The notes under the pieces are model-generated. The model was not told the DNA's origin. It searched no databases and saw only the letters and a program-made list of their open reading frames with translations. From CBDFGS01 sp965247255 (GTDB lineage Bacteria; Chloroflexota; Dehalococcoidia; Lucifugimonadales; CAUZJF01): a stretch of 64,000 nucleotides of DNA. This document shows positions 10,263 to 17,546 of the stretch, in pieces. The number at the start of each line of letters is the position of its first letter. Position 1 is the stretch's first letter. Both the position numbers and the translations under genes were made by a program. The DNA lies in contig CBDFGS010000010.1 of NCBI GenBank assembly GCA_965247255.1, forward strand, positions 465,114 through 529,113. The letters are read 5' to 3'.

Positions 10263-11369
10263 CTATCTCCCTCCTATGATGCTCATGTACCGCTCGTACG
10301 CCGCCAAGCCCGGGTCGATGTCCGGGGGTTCGTTAGTCGTGTCAGTCAGGATGCGCTCCACGGCGCGCTGGATGTCCTCATCGGACATCTCCTTTATGTC
10401 GCTCGGCTCTCCCGTTGCGGCCTCTTCCTCGTAGCGGTCGCAGCCGTCGGCTTCAGCAGCCGTGATCAGGCGGGACAGGTTGACGTTCAGCCGGCGGGCC
10501 AAGCCCTGCAGCCGGGATACCGGGGGGCAACCGCTGGTGCCGCCGAGTATCTGGCCCATCGTCGAGACGGAGATGCCCGCTGCGTCCGCCAGGTCGTCGT
10601 TGGACAGCTCGCGCTCGTCTCGAAGCTCTCGCAGCAGGTCGCCCAGCGCCTGGCCTTTTGTGGACGACTCGGCGTTAGGTTCCTCTACTGCTCCGAGCGA
10701 GCCGTCAGAGGCTGAGCCATCCGGGCCATTGGACTTGCCCAGCGCCTCGACGACGGACGCCGCGATAGCAGCGCCTAGTCGCTCATAGTCAAAGATTGGC
10801 CCATCGAGAGCAACCGTCGGCGCATCGGCGCCCGATTGGCGGGCCTGGCATTCGGGCCCACACTCCTTGGCGGCGACAGTGGCGGTGTCTATCCCAGCCC
10901 CCTTGCTCACGGGGTCCACGTCTATGATGTCCATCTTCTTGATCTCGAAGGGGGGATCGCCGAATGGCTCGACCGCCGGTTGATAGAGCGGGTCTTTCTC
11001 CGGCAGCGGCCTCCCGTCGGTCATCAAGAACCGCATGGACCACTCGACGGGCCGCTTGGCGTCCGCCATCGCCTTGAGGTACGTATAGGTCTCCCGCCCG
11101 GCCCACGTATCCGTGATGTAGGTCAGGCGAGCATAGGCGGCGTCATCCTCTTCGTAGGTGTCGCCGTAGCCTGCTGGCGTGGGGTTAGGCCCGCCGTGGT
11201 TATGCAGGCCAGCGTTGACCTTCTGCTTCCCGACGGCCTTGGGCCGGATAACGTCGCCGTCATGGTCGATGACGTTCAGCGTGGCGAAGCGGGCGTAAAC
11301 CGTCCCCACAGGGTCGGCGTCGTCTATCTTCAGCTGGACCGAAAAGGTCTTGGTCCGCAACTCAGGCAT
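10263..11369 (-). CDS. Prohead protease with C-terminal XRE-type HTH domain
   Basis: ATG at 11369 is preceded by AGGAGG; an in-frame extension to 11408 runs into a terminator and is unlikely. The N-terminal 160 or so residues match the HK97/U35 prohead protease pattern (YARFATLNVIDHDGDVIRPKA, LHNHG as the likely catalytic His region, WSMRFLMTDGR). After a Cys pair (CGPEC) and a Ser/Gly linker comes a Cro/C1-type helix-turn-helix (about residues 245-310, LSNDDLADAAGISVSTMGQILGG), then an acidic tail. The protease would process scaffold and capsid; the role of the HTH is unknown. Not merely two adjacent genes: the frame is continuous with no internal ribosome binding site seen. Confidence 0.82.
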   Translation of the reverse strand: MPELRTKTFSVQLKIDDADPVGTVYARFATLNVIDHDGDVIRPKAVGKQKVNAGLHNHGGPNPTPAGYGDTYEEDDAAYARLTYITDTWAGRETYTYLKAMADAKRPVEWSMRFLMTDGRPLPEKDPLYQPAVEPFGDPPFEIKKMDIIDVDPVSKGAGIDTATVAAKECGPECQARQSGADAPTVALDGPIFDYERLGAAIAASVVEALGKSNGPDGSASDGSLGAVEEPNAESSTKGQALGDLLRELRDERELSNDDLADAAGISVSTMGQILGGTSGCPPVSRLQGLARRLNVNLSRLITAAEADGCDRYEEEAATGEPSDIKEMSDEDIQRAVERILTDTTNEPPDIDPGLAAYERYMSIIGGR

Positions 11370-11393
11370 CTGTCCTCCTGTCTCCAGGGCAAC

Positions 11394-11436
11394 AAAAAAG
11401 CCGCCCACGCGCCCATACGGGCAACGAAAGGCGGCT
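11394..11436 (-). terminator. Intrinsic terminator downstream of hicB
   Basis: On the minus strand AGCCGCC pairs with GGCGGCT (11430-11436 with 11399-11405), with an inner GCCC-ATAC-GGGC stem, followed by a run of six T residues. It ends the HicAB cassette transcript just before the protease gene, whose ribosome binding site starts only about 15 bp further on. Confidence 0.75.
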
Positions 11437-11610
11437 GTCTGGTCGTTCCTAGTCCAGCCGGACTATTCGGTTGTTGAAGCTATTATAGCACAGGTGAAGC
11501 GGTTGATTCGCCGAATTCTCCGACTATTGTCCACTGGCCGTCATGCGTGAACTGCTGCCATTGAACACTATCGCGGTCAAGGCTTGCCATATGTTATATT
11601 TCCCTGCAAG

Positions 11611-12012
11611 TTACCGTGGTCCCTTGATAAGCCCTAGAGCTGATTGCGTAAGCAGAGAAGACCGCGTCGAACCCTCCCTCTCTGCTACTGCATCCAGAGC
11701 AGCCAGCACACGGGACGGCATGGAGATGTTGACGCGGACCGACTTCTCGGATAGCAACGCGAGGTCGACAGGCACAAGCACCCAGATACCATCCGCATAG
11801 TCGGGGTTGGCTTGGTGAGCGGCAATGGGTTGCGGGGGAGGCGCCGGTAAACCTTGTAACAGCAACCCTTCGATATGAAATGCCACAGCCTCACTAGCAC
11901 GGGCAATCGCCATGTCCAACGTTTCAGCGCCCGAAAAGCAGCCGGGCAGGTCGGGAACCGTCACCCCGTAGCTACTCCCAGGTTCCACGTGTATTACAAC
12001 CGGATAATGCAT
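11611..12012 (-). CDS. hicB: HicB-type antitoxin
   Basis: A 133-residue antitoxin. It has an N-terminal HicB RNase-H-like fold (MHYPVVIHVEPGSSYGVTVPDLPGCFSGA, the hallmark region) and a C-terminal ribbon-helix-helix-type DNA-binding segment (VRVNISMPSRVLAALDAVAEREGSTRSSLL). Its start touches the hicA stop, so the pair is co-translated. It should bind HicA and autorepress through the palindrome at 12214-12228. The cassette lies inside the phage head operon, like a moron. Confidence 0.9.
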   Translation of the reverse strand: MHYPVVIHVEPGSSYGVTVPDLPGCFSGAETLDMAIARASEAVAFHIEGLLLQGLPAPPPQPIAAHQANPDYADGIWVLVPVDLALLSEKSVRVNISMPSRVLAALDAVAEREGSTRSSLLTQSALGLIKGPR

Positions 12013-12212
12013 TAGCGTTTACTCCAATCCCAGCCCGCCTGCCGGTAAATTGCCCTGAGCGTCTTTATCGGTATGTCCTTGACAGGGTGTGCAACCGTTA
12101 CAACACCAGAACGCTCAGGGTGGACGAACTGATGATGACTGCCTTTTACTCTGTCGAGTTCCCATCCATCCCTGCGAAGCCTCCGTATGATTGCCCTGCT
12201 ATCCCTGTCCAT
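12012..12212 (-). CDS. hicA: HicA-type mRNA interferase toxin
   Basis: Sixty-six residues from ATG 12212 (MDRDSRAIIRRLRRDGWELDRVKGSHHQFVH). It has the double-stranded RNA-binding-like HicA fold, with the catalytic histidine in KGSHHQF and the conserved VAHPVKDIPIKTLRAIYRQAG. This start is preferred because the consensus promoter's -10 box lies only six bases upstream, making the mRNA essentially leaderless. A five-residue longer form from 12227 would start inside the -10 region and cannot be made from this promoter. Confidence 0.9.
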   Translation of the reverse strand: MDRDSRAIIRRLRRDGWELDRVKGSHHQFVHPERSGVVTVAHPVKDIPIKTLRAIYRQAGWDWSKR

Positions 12213-12213
12213 G

Positions 12214-12228
12214 TGTGTATTATACACA
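12214..12228 (-). promoter_or_regulatory. Palindromic operator over the hicA -10 box
   Basis: TGTGTAT-T-ATACACA is a perfect 7-bp-arm palindrome covering the -10 element of the hicA promoter, the expected place for HicB or HicAB autorepression. Confidence 0.65.
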
Positions 12229-12247
12229 ACGGAGGCCGTAATGTCAA
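12219..12247 (-). promoter_or_regulatory. Consensus promoter of hicAB
   Basis: On the minus strand TTGACA (12247-12242), a 17-bp spacer and TATAAT (12224-12219) form a perfect consensus sigma70 promoter. Six bases separate the -10 box from the hicA ATG, so the transcript should start at or next to the initiation codon. Confidence 0.85.
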
Positions 12248-12262
12248 TGGGCTAGCTAATAT

Positions 12263-12366
12263 GGTAGTGGTTCAGTTTCAGTCATACATACGGCGCCGTT
12301 AGTGCTATTGCCTTCCACCCTTGACACAAACCAGTAGAATCTGCATTGTCAAACTGAACCACTACC
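12263..12366. repeat. 104-bp element bounded by perfect 16-bp inverted repeats
   Basis: GGTAGTGGTTCAGTTT at 12263-12278 and its exact reverse complement at 12351-12366 bracket 72 bp of non-coding DNA between the gp10-like gene and hicA. It could be a small palindromic element or a hairpin boundary of the inserted HicAB cassette. No second copy was seen in the window. Confidence 0.7.
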
Positions 12367-12372
12367 CCCGTC

Positions 12373-12723
12373 TCAGCGTCTCAGCCGCTTCGCTATCGTC
12401 TCCTCGAGGCGGGGGTAGTTCTTGTCGGCGGCGTTCCGCAGCATGTTCCGCCCGGGCCGCCCACGTGCGCCGACCTCAACAGGGAGCGCGTAGTCCACCT
12501 CCGCCGATCCCCACACGCCGACGACAATGTCGCCTTCCTCGTGGGCCGGTTCCTGAGGCTTGATGCTCCGCCGCAGTTTCCCGGTCAGCACCGGGGTATC
12601 GGCCTGGGCATCGACGACGCACTCGCCCATGACCTCGTCAATGCCCTCCTTGGTAGCCTTGACGACCTGCTTGAGCACATCGTCGCCCTTCCAGTCCAGC
12701 TTGAAGCCTTTGTTTCTCGGCAC
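12373..12723 (-). CDS. HK97 gp10-like head-tail/neck protein
   Basis: A 116-residue basic protein with the HK97-gp10 pattern: an N-terminal helix (LKQVVKATKEGIDEVMGECVVDAQADTPVLTG), then LRRSI and VEVGARGRPGRNMLRNAADKN near the C-terminus. Family members act at the head-tail interface. It is unusually placed between the portal gene and the protease rather than after the capsid gene. The HicAB cassette follows it. Confidence 0.7.
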   Translation of the reverse strand: MPRNKGFKLDWKGDDVLKQVVKATKEGIDEVMGECVVDAQADTPVLTGKLRRSIKPQEPAHEEGDIVVGVWGSAEVDYALPVEVGARGRPGRNMLRNAADKNYPRLEETIAKRLRR

Positions 12724-12734
12724 AGTATTCCTCC

Positions 12735-14858
12735 TTACAGTTCGCTAATCGGCGCTGCGCTGCGTGTACAGTTGGGATGCGCAGTGAAGCCGATCTGCTC
12801 GTACTCCGCAAAGGTCATCCGCCGGCCGTTGACCGCGGCGCACAGCTCGTCCTCGTCGCCGTCGGAGATGACGACCCCGACGTATACGTCTGAGGCCCGA
12901 TACGTCTCATTGGCCGAGAGATTCTGCGCTTCGGCGACCTCGGTCCGGGCAATCAGCTGGGCCCGGTACTTCGCTCCTGCGTTCCGGTACGGGCCTGCGG
13001 GCACATCGGCGCGGATGCGGCGGGCCAGTTGGGGGATACCTTCCCCTGCCTCGCTGCCCGCGCGGAGGGCCTGGAAGATGGACTCCCGCGTCTGCCCGGC
13101 GATGTCCACCAGCCCGCGCCTCGTGCCGCCAGCCGCCAGGATGCGCTGCCGCACCGGGTCGGGGATGTTGACTTGCAGACCCAGCGTCGAGTTGACGGTG
13201 CCAACGCTTAGGTTCAGCGTCCGCAGCGTATGCCCGTCCCAGGCGGGGATGAGCACCCCCTGCTCCCATTGGCTGAAGGCCAGCCCGGACAGTATCCGCC
13301 GGGCGAGGTCTTCCAGATCGTCATCGGTCTGCTTGGTGCGCTGGCCCAGGGCCGACGCTACGGCGCGGCGTCCCTCCAGCTCCCAGTACGCATCCTCAGC
13401 GCGCTGGCCCAGGTCCTCGAAGGCCGCCTCCAGCTCGTCGGTGAACTCCTCCTCCAGGGTCTCGGCATCCCGCGCCAAGGCGAGCAGGAGCGCCCGCTGC
13501 TGGCTGGTCAGGTCGGCCTTGGAGCGCATCAGCGCCAGCGTGTAGTCGCGCGTCCGCGCCGGCAGGGAGAGCACGGCGGTCTGTTCTTCGAGTTCCGCGG
13601 TCGGCTCCGGCGGCGGGGCGGCTGGCTGCCCCTGCGGGACTGGGTAGAGGGTGAGCGGCTGCAGATAGACTCGGTCGCTATCGTCGGCTTCCAGCCCCAC
13701 AGCAACCCGCGCGTCGTAGCGGGTAGCAATGTAGCTACGCATCAGTATCGCCCACCGCTGGGCCTCCTGCAGCAGGTCCGGCTGCAAGCTCATCACCCCC
13801 GACAGGTCCCATCCCAGCTCATAGCCCTCTGCGGCCTCTACGCCGAACCGGGGTAAGAGCTGCCGCTGCGCTTGCTCGGCGATGGTCTGCAGCAGAGGAA
13901 TGATGCGGTTCGTCCACGCGGCCCGCTCCAGCTCCTTGGTGGCGGCGCCGACGCGGGACTGGGCATTGCCCGCGCCAAGCCCCACTATGACCGGGTGAAC
14001 CCCCAGCACGCCGCAGATGTGCTCCGTAACCAGGGTCTCCACGCGGTCTATCGCCATCGCCTGCGGCGTCAGCTGCATGGGAACGTAGTTGAGATGCGCT
14101 GTGGCGACGCCCACGCTCCCACGAGCCCCGCCGCGAAACTCCTTGTCAAGCCAGGCCCTTGTTGCGACAGCAGTCTCGTCCTTCAGCGTTTCCCCTTGCT
14201 CTGGCATGAGGAGCCCGCCCGGTGCGCCCCTAAGTAAGAGGTTGCTGACGCTATCCGTAGCGATCTGGTGCATCAGGATATCCGGCGCCAAGCAGGCCAG
14301 GGGCGATAGCCCGTTCTTCGGGTCGCGTGGGTCCGGCTCGATGCGAATGTGGACTACCTCATCGGGCTGGTAGACGATCTTTGCCGCGCCTGCTCCTTCG
14401 GGATAATACTCGTACTCGGCGACCAGCCGGTCACGCCCGCCTATCACCCGGACTTTGCCGGCCGGTAGGTAGGTCAGCCCGGCCACTTGCCCATTGCGAC
14501 CCGCGTCGATATGCCAGAAGCACTGCCCGTGCGGGTCAGTGAGCATATCCCACACGGAGACCGAGAGCATCTCGCGCCCCGACATGCCCTCCGACGGCGA
14601 CCGCAGCACGTCTAGAATGGGGTGGTCCGGCACATCCTCCGATTCCCCGTCTACGATACGGGTGAGTCGGTAGGGCGTGGTCGTGACCTGATCGGTGATC
14701 CAGTTGACCACCGCGCAGACGATGGGGTTGCGATGCGCCTGCCGGATCACGTCGCGGCTGCTGGGCCACGGCGCGCGCTCGTCGTCGTTACCGGCAGGGA
14801 TGGTGTACCCGTCGGCGGAGATGCCGACGTACTGCTTCAGGCGTGCTATGAGCCCCAT
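12735..14858 (-). CDS. Portal protein fused to Mu F-like minor head protein
   Basis: A 707-residue protein. Residues 1 to about 420 match SPP1/HK97-type portals (PWPSSRDVIRQAHRNPIVCAVVNWI, IRIEPDPRDPKNGLSPL, GVHPVIVGLGAGNAQSRVGAATKELERAAW). A helical linker follows (SKADLTSQQRALLLALARDAETLEEEF). The C-terminal 150 residues match the phage Mu gpF-like head morphogenesis domain (AQLIARTEVAEAQNLSANETYRAS, then CAAVNGRRMTF and HPNCTRS). Fused forms are known. The portal would form the DNA-entry dodecamer; the F-like part helps head assembly. The start overlaps the preceding small gene by 13 bp. Confidence 0.88.
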   Translation of the reverse strand: MGLIARLKQYVGISADGYTIPAGNDDERAPWPSSRDVIRQAHRNPIVCAVVNWITDQVTTTPYRLTRIVDGESEDVPDHPILDVLRSPSEGMSGREMLSVSVWDMLTDPHGQCFWHIDAGRNGQVAGLTYLPAGKVRVIGGRDRLVAEYEYYPEGAGAAKIVYQPDEVVHIRIEPDPRDPKNGLSPLACLAPDILMHQIATDSVSNLLLRGAPGGLLMPEQGETLKDETAVATRAWLDKEFRGGARGSVGVATAHLNYVPMQLTPQAMAIDRVETLVTEHICGVLGVHPVIVGLGAGNAQSRVGAATKELERAAWTNRIIPLLQTIAEQAQRQLLPRFGVEAAEGYELGWDLSGVMSLQPDLLQEAQRWAILMRSYIATRYDARVAVGLEADDSDRVYLQPLTLYPVPQGQPAAPPPEPTAELEEQTAVLSLPARTRDYTLALMRSKADLTSQQRALLLALARDAETLEEEFTDELEAAFEDLGQRAEDAYWELEGRRAVASALGQRTKQTDDDLEDLARRILSGLAFSQWEQGVLIPAWDGHTLRTLNLSVGTVNSTLGLQVNIPDPVRQRILAAGGTRRGLVDIAGQTRESIFQALRAGSEAGEGIPQLARRIRADVPAGPYRNAGAKYRAQLIARTEVAEAQNLSANETYRASDVYVGVVISDGDEDELCAAVNGRRMTFAEYEQIGFTAHPNCTRSAAPISEL

Positions 14859-15043
14859 GTCTCCTCCTCTTTGCGGAGCCGTCCCATGTAGTGCTCTCCC
14901 CTATCATCCGCCCGCTCACTCTCCTCCCGTGTCAGCCGGACGATTACGCCGTCCTGGATGTGGAGGACAAGCCGGCCCCATACGCAGCGGTCCCGCATGT
15001 CGACGAGGCGGCGGAGCAGTTGGTCGTTGGTGACTTGTTCCAC
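14846..15043 (-). CDS. Small phage protein between terminase and portal
   Basis: Sixty-five residues, charged, with a short beta segment (RLVLHIQDGVIVRLTREESER) that resembles small phage proteins binding or accompanying the terminase. It ends overlapping the portal start, consistent with translational coupling. No family is recognised. Confidence 0.65.
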   Translation of the reverse strand: MEQVTNDQLLRRLVDMRDRCVWGRLVLHIQDGVIVRLTREESERADDRGEHYMGRLRKEEETWGS

Positions 15044-15051
15044 TACCCCTC

Positions 15052-16245
15052 CTAGAATATCTTCGGGTTATATACTGGCCTACCGTGCTGGTCGACGGCG
15101 AGGGCCAGGGCGCACACGCAATCATCGTGCATACCCTCCATGCCCTCATAGCGGACACCCGTTCTTGTGTAGGCATAACCAAAGCCTTCAAGCTCTTGCA
15201 CTATGGCCCCACCTGGATAGCGCACGGCGCCGCTCTGTATCGCCACAGCCAGACCTTCCATAAGCTTCTGCTTGCTCGCGCCGGTGAAGAGGTAGCCCTT
15301 GGCCCGTAGGCCCTGCTCTCGTTGCAACGCCTCCAGCACCGGATCTCCTACACCTGTGGAGTCCACCAGGGTCGGGACGGAGCCAACAGCTTTAGCAATA
15401 CGGCGGATGGTCTCCTGCCACGGGGCCTGAAACCGGTCAAAGTGACAGACCGAGCCATCGGCGTCCAGGCCAATAATCACGGTCCAGTCCACAGACTTAG
15501 CCAGGTCCACACCGAACGCTACCGGCCGGTTGGTGGACATGAGCGCGACGCCACGCCGGATGGCCTCATAGCCAAAGGGGTTGCCCTCGTCATCGGCCGC
15601 CTCCGCCATGTAGAGCTCGCGGAACACCGCATCCGGTAACTGCCGTTTGGCGTCCTCAATCTCCGCCTCGTCCAGCACCCCCGCCTCGATAGCGTCCACT
15701 GCGGTGATGCGATGGTACTCCATGCCAGGCTCGCCAGCCTCGGCCTTACGGGCAAGTTGATAGGCCCAATTGCGCCGGCCACGCACGTTGCCGATGATGC
15801 GGACAGGGCCGCGGGTTGCCGTCAACGTGGACCGGACGGCGTGCCACGACTCCTCGCGCATCCGGCTTGCTTCGTCCAATACGGCGGCATAAACATCCTC
15901 ACCGTAGAGATTGTCGGGCTTCTCGCCGGACTTGAACCAGATCATAGCGCCGTTGGGTAGCGTGATGGATAGGTCGGACTCATTGGAGTGCTGGTACTCA
16001 TGTGGCAGGGCTCGGTGCAACCGGCGGTAGGCGATCTTAGCCTGGGGGTAGACCGGAGCCACCCACCAATAATGACGGCCCGGCCTGCCGTGGACCAGGG
16101 CCTGTTCGGTTAGCCAGGCGATGGCTCCGTGGGTCTTCCCGGATTTTGTGGACGCCTCTATGACGCCGTAGCGAGCCTCGTGGAAGATGGCGGCCTGCTG
16201 CTTCGTGTAGAGGGGCGGGCGGCGGTATGCGACCGTGGTGGTCAT
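15052..16245 (-). CDS. terL: Terminase large subunit
   Basis: A 397-residue DNA-packaging motor ATPase/nuclease. Walker A is ASTKSGKT (about residues 31-38) and Walker B with catalytic acid is YAAVLDEASRM (about 119-129). The C-terminal RNase H-like nuclease has its acidic residues in AFGVDLAKSVDW, TLVDSTGVGDP and HDDCVCALALAVD. Length is slightly short but complete. It follows the small subunit gene by 4 bp. Confidence 0.93.
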   Translation of the reverse strand: MTTTVAYRRPPLYTKQQAAIFHEARYGVIEASTKSGKTHGAIAWLTEQALVHGRPGRHYWWVAPVYPQAKIAYRRLHRALPHEYQHSNESDLSITLPNGAMIWFKSGEKPDNLYGEDVYAAVLDEASRMREESWHAVRSTLTATRGPVRIIGNVRGRRNWAYQLARKAEAGEPGMEYHRITAVDAIEAGVLDEAEIEDAKRQLPDAVFRELYMAEAADDEGNPFGYEAIRRGVALMSTNRPVAFGVDLAKSVDWTVIIGLDADGSVCHFDRFQAPWQETIRRIAKAVGSVPTLVDSTGVGDPVLEALQREQGLRAKGYLFTGASKQKLMEGLAVAIQSGAVRYPGGAIVQELEGFGYAYTRTGVRYEGMEGMHDDCVCALALAVDQHGRPVYNPKIF

Positions 16246-16249
16246 GTCA

Positions 16250-16762
16250 TCATTCCTCCGTCTCCCCCAGCTGCAGGGTGAACGTCATCGGCCCGCCGTC
16301 CTTGCCACTGTGCTCCAGCTTCTGCGGCGAATCCAGCCCCAGTAGCTTGCACCGCCGGTCGATGCACTCCATCACGCCCCGTAGGTATGCAGGGTTCCCC
16401 TGCTTGCCCTCGCGCCGTATAGCCGCTTGCTCAGTTATAGAACCTTCCCCCTCACCTCGGTCCGAGGTAGTGCGGGCCGAAGATTCGGTCGTGACCTGCT
16501 CTAGTGAATCCTCCCACGCCTGCCAGTGCGTCCGCTCCAGCTCGTCCAGTTTCGCCAGCTCACGGGCCTTGTCCTCATCTAGGTTGCGGGACGTATCCTC
16601 CCGCAACCGGCGCTGTATCGCCTTCAGGTCATAACCGACCATCTGGCGGGTCATGCTGAGCCGCTCGGCGATGGCCTGCTGAGTCTTGCCCTGAAGGTAC
16701 AGACTAGCGATCTCTCGCCGGTCGTCTTCTATCTGAATGCGGGTGCGTTTATTAGCTGCCAT
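16250..16762 (-). CDS. terS: Terminase small subunit-like, HTH
   Basis: ATG at 16762 gives 170 residues. The N-terminal helix-turn-helix (REIASLYLQGKTQQAIAERLSMTRQMVGYDLKAI) would recognise the packaging site. A helical oligomerisation region and a C-terminal tail containing LLGLDSPQKLEH, a common small-terminase signature, follow. It overlaps the upstream methyltransferase remnant in another frame by 34 bp, so translation is probably coupled. Confidence 0.85.
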   Translation of the reverse strand: MAANKRTRIQIEDDRREIASLYLQGKTQQAIAERLSMTRQMVGYDLKAIQRRLREDTSRNLDEDKARELAKLDELERTHWQAWEDSLEQVTTESSARTTSDRGEGEGSITEQAAIRREGKQGNPAYLRGVMECIDRRCKLLGLDSPQKLEHSGKDGGPMTFTLQLGETEE

Positions 16763-16866
16763 GCAAACCCCATGAGGCAAACCGCCTTCCCGCTCGTGTA
16801 CTGCTCCCAACGGGCCATCGTCATGTCCACGTAGCGCAGTTCGGTGATGCGATTACGTATGTTCAT
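16729..16866 (-). CDS. Internally deleted remnant of a ParB-methyltransferase gene
   Basis: The 45-residue product begins MNIRNRITELRYVDMTMARW. Residues 1-11 equal the start of the methyltransferase at 7177 (MTIRNRITELR), and residues 12-24 equal its last residues (YVDMAIARWEQYTGG). The whole catalytic part is therefore missing, with the two ends fused exactly in frame. It precedes terS, so a second methyltransferase copy once lay at the head of this operon. It may survive only to couple translation of terS. Confidence 0.7.
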   Translation of the reverse strand: MNIRNRITELRYVDMTMARWEQYTSGKAVCLMGFAWQLINAPAFR

Positions 16867-16877
16867 ATGTTCTTATT

Positions 16878-17060
16878 CTACCACTCCGTAATTACCTCGC
16901 AGGGAATCCCCCAGCGGGCCGAGGTGGCCGTGCTCACCAGATGCGGCAATACGGCAACCTCCGGCGCTGCCTGCTGCTCCTGGACCGTGAGCGAGCCCAG
17001 TAAGCGCTCGAAGCCTACGGCGGCGACGGCGCGCTCAATCGCGGAGCCAACTTCAGTCAT
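16878..17060 (-). CDS. Small phage protein with the shared SAIERAV start
   Basis: Sixty residues from ATG 17060 (MTEVGSAIERAVAAVG). Its ATG overlaps the stop of the upstream mini-gene (ATGA). The N-terminus repeats, with variation, the MTSAIERAV segment of the two genes before it. No motif is visible in the rest. It is part of a chain of tiny genes leading into the terminase operon. Confidence 0.6.
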   Translation of the reverse strand: MTEVGSAIERAVAAVGFERLLGSLTVQEQQAAPEVAVLPHLVSTATSARWGIPCEVITEW

Positions 17061-17169
17061 GCTCCTCACCCCAGAAACGAGAGCATCGTTTATCTTTGCC
17101 AACGAACCGCCCACAGATCAAGCACCGTGGCCTTGGTTTCTGGACGGCGCGCTCAATCGCGGAGGTCAT
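17057..17169 (-). CDS. 37-residue zinc-knuckle phage protein
   Basis: ATG 17169 overlaps the stop of the upstream gene (ATGA), and its own stop at 17057-17059 overlaps the next ATG. After the shared MTSAIERAV start it has RCLICGRFVGKDKRCSR, a CxxC plus a third cysteine with basic residues, as in small phage zinc-finger proteins. It is too short for most gene finders, but the double overlap supports it. Confidence 0.6.
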
Positions 17170-17384
17170 GCCAACCACCTGAACAACAGAATGAAGGGCG
17201 CAACCATGACCACAATGACCACCGCCGCTATCGCACCTACTCCAAGCAAGAATGCAGCCAGTGCCACTGTCCCAACACCTATCGATACTCCCAAGACCAC
17301 CATCATGCTAACCGCCCGGCTAATAGTGCTCGTAGCGCAACGAAGGCCGGAGTTGCGGACGGCGCGCTCAATCGCGGAGGTCAT
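17166..17384 (-). CDS. Small two-helix membrane protein
   Basis: ATG 17384 gives 72 residues: the MTSAIERAV start, then two hydrophobic segments (about residues 25-43 and 45-68, VVLGVSIGVGTVALAAFLL and AIAAVVIVVMVAPFILLF) separated by a Gly-Ala turn. It may be a holin-like or other phage membrane protein, by size and topology only. It is the first gene of the minus-strand late operon. Its stop overlaps the next start. Confidence 0.55.
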   Translation of the reverse strand: MTSAIERAVRNSGLRCATSTISRAVSMMVVLGVSIGVGTVALAAFLLGVGAIAAVVIVVMVAPFILLFRWLA

Positions 17385-17454
17385 ACGACCTAATTTGTTT
17401 GTTCGGGAGTTACAATCGATCATCTCAGACGAAAGCCTTTTTGAATGAACTATC

Positions 17455-17482
17455 GTCCGTTATGCAGATTCGCATAACGGAC
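17455..17482. promoter_or_regulatory. Perfect 11-bp inverted repeat at the prophage/chromosome border
   Basis: GTCCGTTATGC-AGATTC-GCATAACGGAC. It lies between the first gene of the minus-strand phage operon and the plus-strand DUF58 gene. It could be an operator, a bidirectional transcription stop or part of an attachment site; no T-run follows. Confidence 0.5.
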
Positions 17483-17546
17483 TTGGTCCAGGTTGTCATA
17501 AGGTTCCAGGCGTGTGAAGGACGCGATGCTTGAATAGGACACAGCT

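Noticed and set aside
16867..17448. A 193-codon plus-strand frame across the tiny phage genes
   Set aside because: Composition (Ala/Thr/Pro runs) is typical of antisense reading; the minus-strand ORFs have overlapping start/stop coupling and plausible membrane and zinc motifs.
4080..17546. attL/attR direct repeats bounding the serine-recombinase element
   Set aside because: No convincing short direct repeat was found; the similarity between about 5894-5937 and 16797-16840 is explained by duplicated methyltransferase coding sequence.
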